A DNA stretch of 64,000 nucleotides from NCBI RefSeq assembly GCF_020523825.1, contig NZ_JAJALK010000003.1:124001-188000 (forward strand). Reading direction: 5' to 3'. Positions within the stretch are counted from its first letter, which is position 1. Each line of letters opens with the position of its first letter. The DNA comes from Methylobacterium brachiatum (GTDB lineage Bacteria > Pseudomonadota > Alphaproteobacteria > Rhizobiales > Beijerinckiaceae). This document shows positions 60,560 to 64,000 of the stretch, in pieces. Below the pieces are notes generated by a model that saw only the letters and a list, made by a program, of their open reading frames with translations, made no database searches and had not been told where the DNA came from. The translations under genes and the position numbers were made by a program.

Positions 60560-61942
60560 ATGGTCGCCAGAAAGCAGATCCGGCTGAACGCGTTCAACAT
60601 GAACTGCGTCGGCCACATCAACCACGGGCTGTGGACCCATCCGCGCGACCGCTCGTCGGACTACAACACGCTCCGCTACTGGACCGATCAGGCGAAGCTC
60701 CTGGAGCGCGGCCTGTTCGACGGGCTGTTCATCGCCGATATCAGCGGCGTCTACGACATCTACGGCGGCGGCATCGATGTCACCGCGCGCGAGGCCGTGC
60801 AGCTCCCGGTCAACGACCCGAGCCTGCTGGTCCCGGCCATGGCGGCGGTGACCGAGCATCTCGGCTTCGGCGTGACGGTCAATGTCCACACGGAGGCGCC
60901 CTACACCTTCGCGCGCCGCCTCTCCACCCTCGACCACCTCACCAGCGGCCGCATCGGCTGGAACATCGTCACCGGCTATCTCGACAGCGCCCATCGTGGG
61001 CTGAGCGGCGGCACCCTGCCCAGCCATGACCGGCGCTACGACTATGCCGACGAGTATCTCGAGGTGCTCTACAAGCTCTGGGAGGGCAGCTGGGACGACG
61101 CGGCCGCGCGCCGAGACCGGGAGGCCCGGGTGTTCAGCGATCCGGCCCATATCCGCCCGGTCTCGCATCACGGCACGTTCTTCGACGTCGAAGGCTATCA
61201 TCTGTGCGAGCCGTCGGTGCAGCGCACGCCGGTGCTCTACCAGGCAGGCGCCTCGGGCCGCGGCCGGGCCTTCGCCGGGCGCCACGCCGAGTGCGTGTTC
61301 ATCTCGGCCCGCGACCGGGGGACGGCCCGGGAGGCCGTTCGCGCCATCCGCGCCGAGGCGGTGGCGGCCGGGCGCCACCCGGAGGACGTGAAGGTGTTCG
61401 TCGGGCTGGCGGTGATACCCGGGCGCAGCCGGGCCGAGGCCGAGGAAAAGCGCGCCGATTACCTGCGCTACGCGAGTCCGGAGGCGGGCCTGGCGCATTT
61501 CTCCGCCTCGACCGGGATCGACTTCGCGCGCTACGGCCTCGACGAGGCGATTCCCTATGGTCCGGGCAACGCCATCCAGTCCGCCAACGCGGCTGCCGCG
61601 AAGCGCGGCCTGACCAAGCGCGACCTCCTGGCAGAGCTCGAGCTCGGCGGGCGCTACGCGGTGCTGGCGGGCGACGCGGTCTCGATCGCCGACGAACTCC
61701 AGGCCTGGGTCGAGGAGGGCGAAGTGGACGGGTTCAACCTCAGCCGCATCGTCGTCCCCGAAAGCTTCTCCGACTTCATCGATATTGTGATCCCGGAATT
61801 ACAGGACCGAGGGCTCTACAAGACCGCCTACGCCGACGGGTCCTATCGACGGAAGCTGTTCGGGCAGGGCGACCGGCTGCCGGAACGCCACGCCGCCCAC
61901 GCCTTCCGGGGAGCGGCGGCGGGGTGGGTTCAACCCGTCTGA
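60560..61942 (+). CDS. FMNH2-dependent monooxygenase, NtaA/DmoA family
   Basis: The 460-residue product is the second luciferase-like enzyme here. It starts KQIRLNAFNMNCVGHINHGLWTHPRD, typical of the NtaA/DmoA group, and has YTFARRLSTLDHLTSGRIGWNIVTGYLDSAHRGLSGG and PVLYQAGASGRGRAFAGRHAECVF. It differs from the enzyme at 55856 throughout, so they are not recent copies. They may act on different substrates or in sequence. It is divergent from ssuA and probably shares its control region. Confidence 0.92.
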   Translation: MVARKQIRLNAFNMNCVGHINHGLWTHPRDRSSDYNTLRYWTDQAKLLERGLFDGLFIADISGVYDIYGGGIDVTAREAVQLPVNDPSLLVPAMAAVTEHLGFGVTVNVHTEAPYTFARRLSTLDHLTSGRIGWNIVTGYLDSAHRGLSGGTLPSHDRRYDYADEYLEVLYKLWEGSWDDAAARRDREARVFSDPAHIRPVSHHGTFFDVEGYHLCEPSVQRTPVLYQAGASGRGRAFAGRHAECVFISARDRGTAREAVRAIRAEAVAAGRHPEDVKVFVGLAVIPGRSRAEAEEKRADYLRYASPEAGLAHFSASTGIDFARYGLDEAIPYGPGNAIQSANAAAAKRGLTKRDLLAELELGGRYAVLAGDAVSIADELQAWVEEGEVDGFNLSRIVVPESFSDFIDIVIPELQDRGLYKTAYADGSYRRKLFGQGDRLPERHAAHAFRGAAAGWVQPV

Positions 61943-61964
61943 CCGAAACCGTTCGGGCGGTCTC

Positions 61965-62002
61965 GAAACAAAAAGCCCGGCCGCGCGTGAGCGCGACCGG
62001 GC
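61965..62002 (-). terminator. Intrinsic terminator of the DUF2076 gene
   Basis: On the minus strand a 12-bp stem with one mismatch (62002-61991 with 61986-61975) and a 4-nt loop is followed by TTTTTGTTTCG. It lies 24 nt after the DUF2076 stop. It may also slow plus-strand transcripts of the monooxygenase gene. Confidence 0.85.
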
Positions 62003-62026
62003 CTGATTGTGGGGTGGCCGGATCGA

Positions 62027-62788
62027 TCAGGTCCAGTCGCTGTCGTCGCCGCCGCCGAGATCGCCGCCGAAATCCCCCGAGGGATCGCTGAAGCTGGCAT
62101 CCTGGAAGTCGCTGCCGCTACCGCCGCCGTCGAGCGCCGACCCGAGATCCTGGTTGCCGCCGCCGTCGCCGTAATAGTTGTTCACCACCGTCTCACCACC
62201 GCCGCCGAGGCCCGCAGCCGCGGCGCTGCCGAGGCTCGAATGGCCGCCCGCGAAGGCGTTCGACAGGGCGCTGCCGAGCAGCATGCCGCCGGCCGCGCCG
62301 GCCGCCATCGGCAGCGCGGTGGCCATGAAGCCGCCGCCCCGGGCCGGAGCCTGCGGCTGGCCGCCCCACGGGCCGCCCTGCTGCTGCGGCGGGTAGCCCG
62401 GCTGCTGCGGGTAGCCCTGCTGGGGATAGCCCTGCGGCGCGCCGCCACCGCCGCCCCAGGGCTGTCCGGCCGGGCGCTGCTGGCCGTAGCCCGGCTGCGG
62501 CTCCTGGCGCTGGCTGCCGCCACCGCCGAAGATGCTCGACAGGAAGCCGCCGCCACCCGAGGACTGGGCCGGCGCCGCCTGGCTTCGCGCCTGCTCCAGC
62601 TGCTGGTTCAGGCTCTTGATCGCCTCTTCCTGCACGTAGATCAGCTGCGCCATCGCGTAGGGGGCGTAGGGCTGAGCGCGGATCTTCTCGGCGATGAAGC
62701 GCTCGGCCTCCGCGTCGCGGGGCTGGCTCTGGGCCTGCTCCAGGCGCTGGAAGATGCCGGAGATGACGTCGCGTTCTTCGCTATTCAT
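62027..62788 (-). CDS. DUF2076 family protein
   Basis: The 253-residue product has the DUF2076 N-terminus: SEERDVISGIFQRLEQAQSQPRDAEAERFIAE and QPYAPYAMAQLIYVQEEAIKSLNQQLEQ (about 50-75). A Gly/Gln/Pro/Tyr-rich linker (75-150) follows. Next is a Gly-zipper hydrophobic segment (ATALPMAAGAAGGMLLGSALSNAF) and an acidic Asp/Gly/Ser tail ending DDSDWT. It is annotated elsewhere as a periplasmic sensor-like protein, without proof. AGGAGGAG-like sequence precedes the ATG. Confidence 0.88.
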   Translation of the reverse strand: MNSEERDVISGIFQRLEQAQSQPRDAEAERFIAEKIRAQPYAPYAMAQLIYVQEEAIKSLNQQLEQARSQAAPAQSSGGGGFLSSIFGGGGSQRQEPQPGYGQQRPAGQPWGGGGGAPQGYPQQGYPQQPGYPPQQQGGPWGGQPQAPARGGGFMATALPMAAGAAGGMLLGSALSNAFAGGHSSLGSAAAAGLGGGGETVVNNYYGDGGGNQDLGSALDGGGSGSDFQDASFSDPSGDFGGDLGGGDDSDWT

Positions 62789-62920
62789 GGAGTTCTCCTC
62801 CTCAAGTCGTACCCGCGGGCTCGAACGCGCCGCACGGCCGCAGAGGACATGGGTGTGCGGTGACGCTTTGTCAGGGGCGGTTGCGAAAACTTCATTCAGG
62901 CCGGCGCAGGGCCCAAACGC

Positions 62921-62952
62921 GAAAGAGCCCGGCCTTTCGGCCGGGCTCTTTC
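62921..62952 (-). terminator. Terminator of the porin-like gene
   Basis: A perfect 14-bp stem (gaaagagcccggcc, 62921-62934, with 62939-62952) and a TTTC loop lies 47 nt after the stop at 62999. On either strand the stem ends in CTCTTTC, so it can serve both sides. Confidence 0.85.
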
Positions 62953-62998
62953 ATCGTTCGGATCCGGACCGGCGCGCGGGGCGCGCCGGGTCTCGTTC

Positions 62999-63841
62999 TT
63001 AGTACGAGCCGAACTTGTAGTTCAGGCCGGCGCGGACCACGGCGAACTCGTCGTCGCGGCGGCCGATGGCGCTGTAGGCGACCGGGACGAGGTTGGCGGC
63101 GTTGACCACCAGGGCGCCCTGGTTGCGGGTGCCGCGCTCCAGGTTGACGTACAGGCCTTCGACCTTGAGCGTCACGGCCGACGAGCGGAAGAAGTTCAGG
63201 AACGAGTCGGTGGGGAGCGCGTACTCGATGCCGCCGCCGACGGCGTAGCCGGTGCGGAAGCTGTCGTTGCCGGCGAAACCACCGAACGAACGGTCGGCGC
63301 TGCCCGAGCCGTAGGCGAAGCCGCCGGTGCCGTACACGAGGGTGCGGTCGAAGGCGTAGCCGAGACGGCCGCGCACGGTGCCGAAGTAGTCGAGGCTCGA
63401 CAGGCCGCGCGGGTCGGTGACGTAGTAGCCCGGGGCCACGGCGCCGCTGATGAAGGCGTTGTTCCGGTTACGACCGAAGTCGAGGTACTGGGCGTCGGCC
63501 TCGATGCCGACCACCACGCCCGAGCCCGGGGTGAACTGGTAGTTATAGCCGATCTGACCACCGCCGGAGAAACCGTCCTGGCTGCGGTCGCGGAACGTCG
63601 CGGTGGTGCCGGGGGCGGCGTAGGGGAAGGGCACGCCGAAGGTGGAGTTGTTCGAGCGGCTGCTGGCATCGAACGCGTAGCCGGCGTTGATACCGAAATA
63701 GGCGCCGGTCCAGGTGAACACGGGCACCGGGGTGAAGACGGGCGGCGGGGCGGCGCGGCGCGGCAGGTCGGCGGCGAAGGCCGAGCCGGCGAGGGCGACG
63801 CCCGCAAGGGCGGTGGTGGCGCGAAGCAGGGATTTCATCAT
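62999..63841 (-). CDS. Omp25/Omp31-type outer-membrane beta-barrel protein
   Basis: The 280-residue product has a signal peptide (ending SAFA-AD) and a Pro-rich linker (LPRRAAPPPVFTPVPVF). An eight-stranded barrel pattern follows with WTGAYFGINAGYAF, GFSGGGQIGYNYQF, GVVVGIEADAQYLDFG, GTVRGRLGYAFDRTLVYGTGGFAYG, and the C-terminal strand VRAGLNYKFGSY. The family is a major outer-membrane protein class in Rhizobiales. It starts at 63841, after GTGAGGACCAG. The upstream region to 64000 probably holds its promoter. Confidence 0.92.
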   Translation of the reverse strand: MMKSLLRATTALAGVALAGSAFAADLPRRAAPPPVFTPVPVFTWTGAYFGINAGYAFDASSRSNNSTFGVPFPYAAPGTTATFRDRSQDGFSGGGQIGYNYQFTPGSGVVVGIEADAQYLDFGRNRNNAFISGAVAPGYYVTDPRGLSSLDYFGTVRGRLGYAFDRTLVYGTGGFAYGSGSADRSFGGFAGNDSFRTGYAVGGGIEYALPTDSFLNFFRSSAVTLKVEGLYVNLERGTRNQGALVVNAANLVPVAYSAIGRRDDEFAVVRAGLNYKFGSY

Positions 63842-64000
63842 CTGGTCCTCACGGGTGGCCCCGCCCCGGCCTCGCAAGGCCGAAACGGAACGCGGATCTG
63901 GCTGCATTCCAGCGGTTCCAGGGCTGCTTTACGCGCTGCGGTATCGCCGACCGCTCATCACGGCCCCTTCTGGCAATCCGCGGTTCTTCCCCGGCACCTC

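Noticed and set aside
1..64000. tRNA, rRNA, CRISPR arrays, insertion sequences, prophage
   Set aside because: I looked for T-loop words, spaced repeats and transposase or integrase motifs and found none that hold up. A tRNAscan or IS search would settle small or decayed cases.

Overview
The window is a GC-rich (roughly 70 percent) chromosomal segment of an alphaproteobacterium, most likely a Hyphomicrobiales (Rhizobiales) member close to Methylobacterium/Methylorubrum. This rests on RcdA (CtrA proteolysis adaptor), FlaF/FlbT, a class of GshA and an Omp25/31-type porin typical of the group, a uvrC-pgsA-moaD cluster, DUF6101 and DUF2076 proteins, and several short lineage-style secreted proteins. 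The genus is inference. I see no rRNA, tRNA, transposase, phage gene or CRISPR array, so the window reads as core chromosome with a few accessory blocks.

Layout. 1-10.9 kb: a truncated exporter-type ABC gene, rpmE, a MetQ-like binding protein behind a structured leader, rcdA with a CtrA-like box, a PCuAC copper chaperone, an L,D-transpeptidase, a Tat-exported phosphoesterase, an acyltransferase, a PfpI/DJ-1 protein and a cold-shock gene. 11-19.1 kb: a phosphatase, ubiA, an inverted pair of REP-like repeats, rsmE, gshA, two Tyr/Gly-rich secreted proteins, a TusA-like protein and a Nudix hydrolase. 19.2-26.8 kb, all minus strand: a WecG/GumM-type transferase and a GumC/Wzz-type chain-length protein, two overlapping glycosyltransferase genes (one a GT2-GT4 fusion), then selD and ccdA. 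27-31.7 kb: a Crp/Fnr regulator, a phosphoesterase with a decayed partial copy of itself around a lower-GC unknown gene, several small secreted or membrane proteins, and convergent flaF and flbT. 31.8-41 kb: an SDR, a DMT transporter, a TetR/oxidoreductase pair with a clear operator candidate, an RraA-fold protein, moaD, pgsA, uvrC and cheZ. 41.2-49.9 kb: a second L,D-transpeptidase, an iron cassette (MFS, FhuF-like reductase, exporter-fold ABC protein), NnrD, a histidine phosphatase, a CinA-domain protein and short proteins. 50-62 kb: an organosulfur block. 62-64 kb: DUF2076 and an outer-membrane beta-barrel protein.

How the genes work together. The clearest system is the 50-62 kb block. An SsuABC-type importer and two FMNH2-dependent NtaA/DmoA-family monooxygenases could cleave an imported organosulfur compound. 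A Tat-exported SoxC-like molybdenum sulfite dehydrogenase, translationally overlapping a c-type cytochrome, could oxidise released sulfite. MetY can fix sulfide into homocysteine. The block lacks a flavin reductase. The second unit is the 42-46 kb cassette, whose three genes are tightly packed and fit inner-membrane import, reduction and handling of a ferric siderophore or another metallophore. The third is the polysaccharide group at 19-25 kb, which lacks its polymerase and flippase in this window.

Non-coding signals that stand out are a perfect 17-bp inverted repeat at 36485-36523, a perfect 10-bp inverted repeat at 27832-27856, a TetR-type operator at 34568-34584, the REP-like pair at 13846-13939, and structured leaders before the metQ-like gene and metY.
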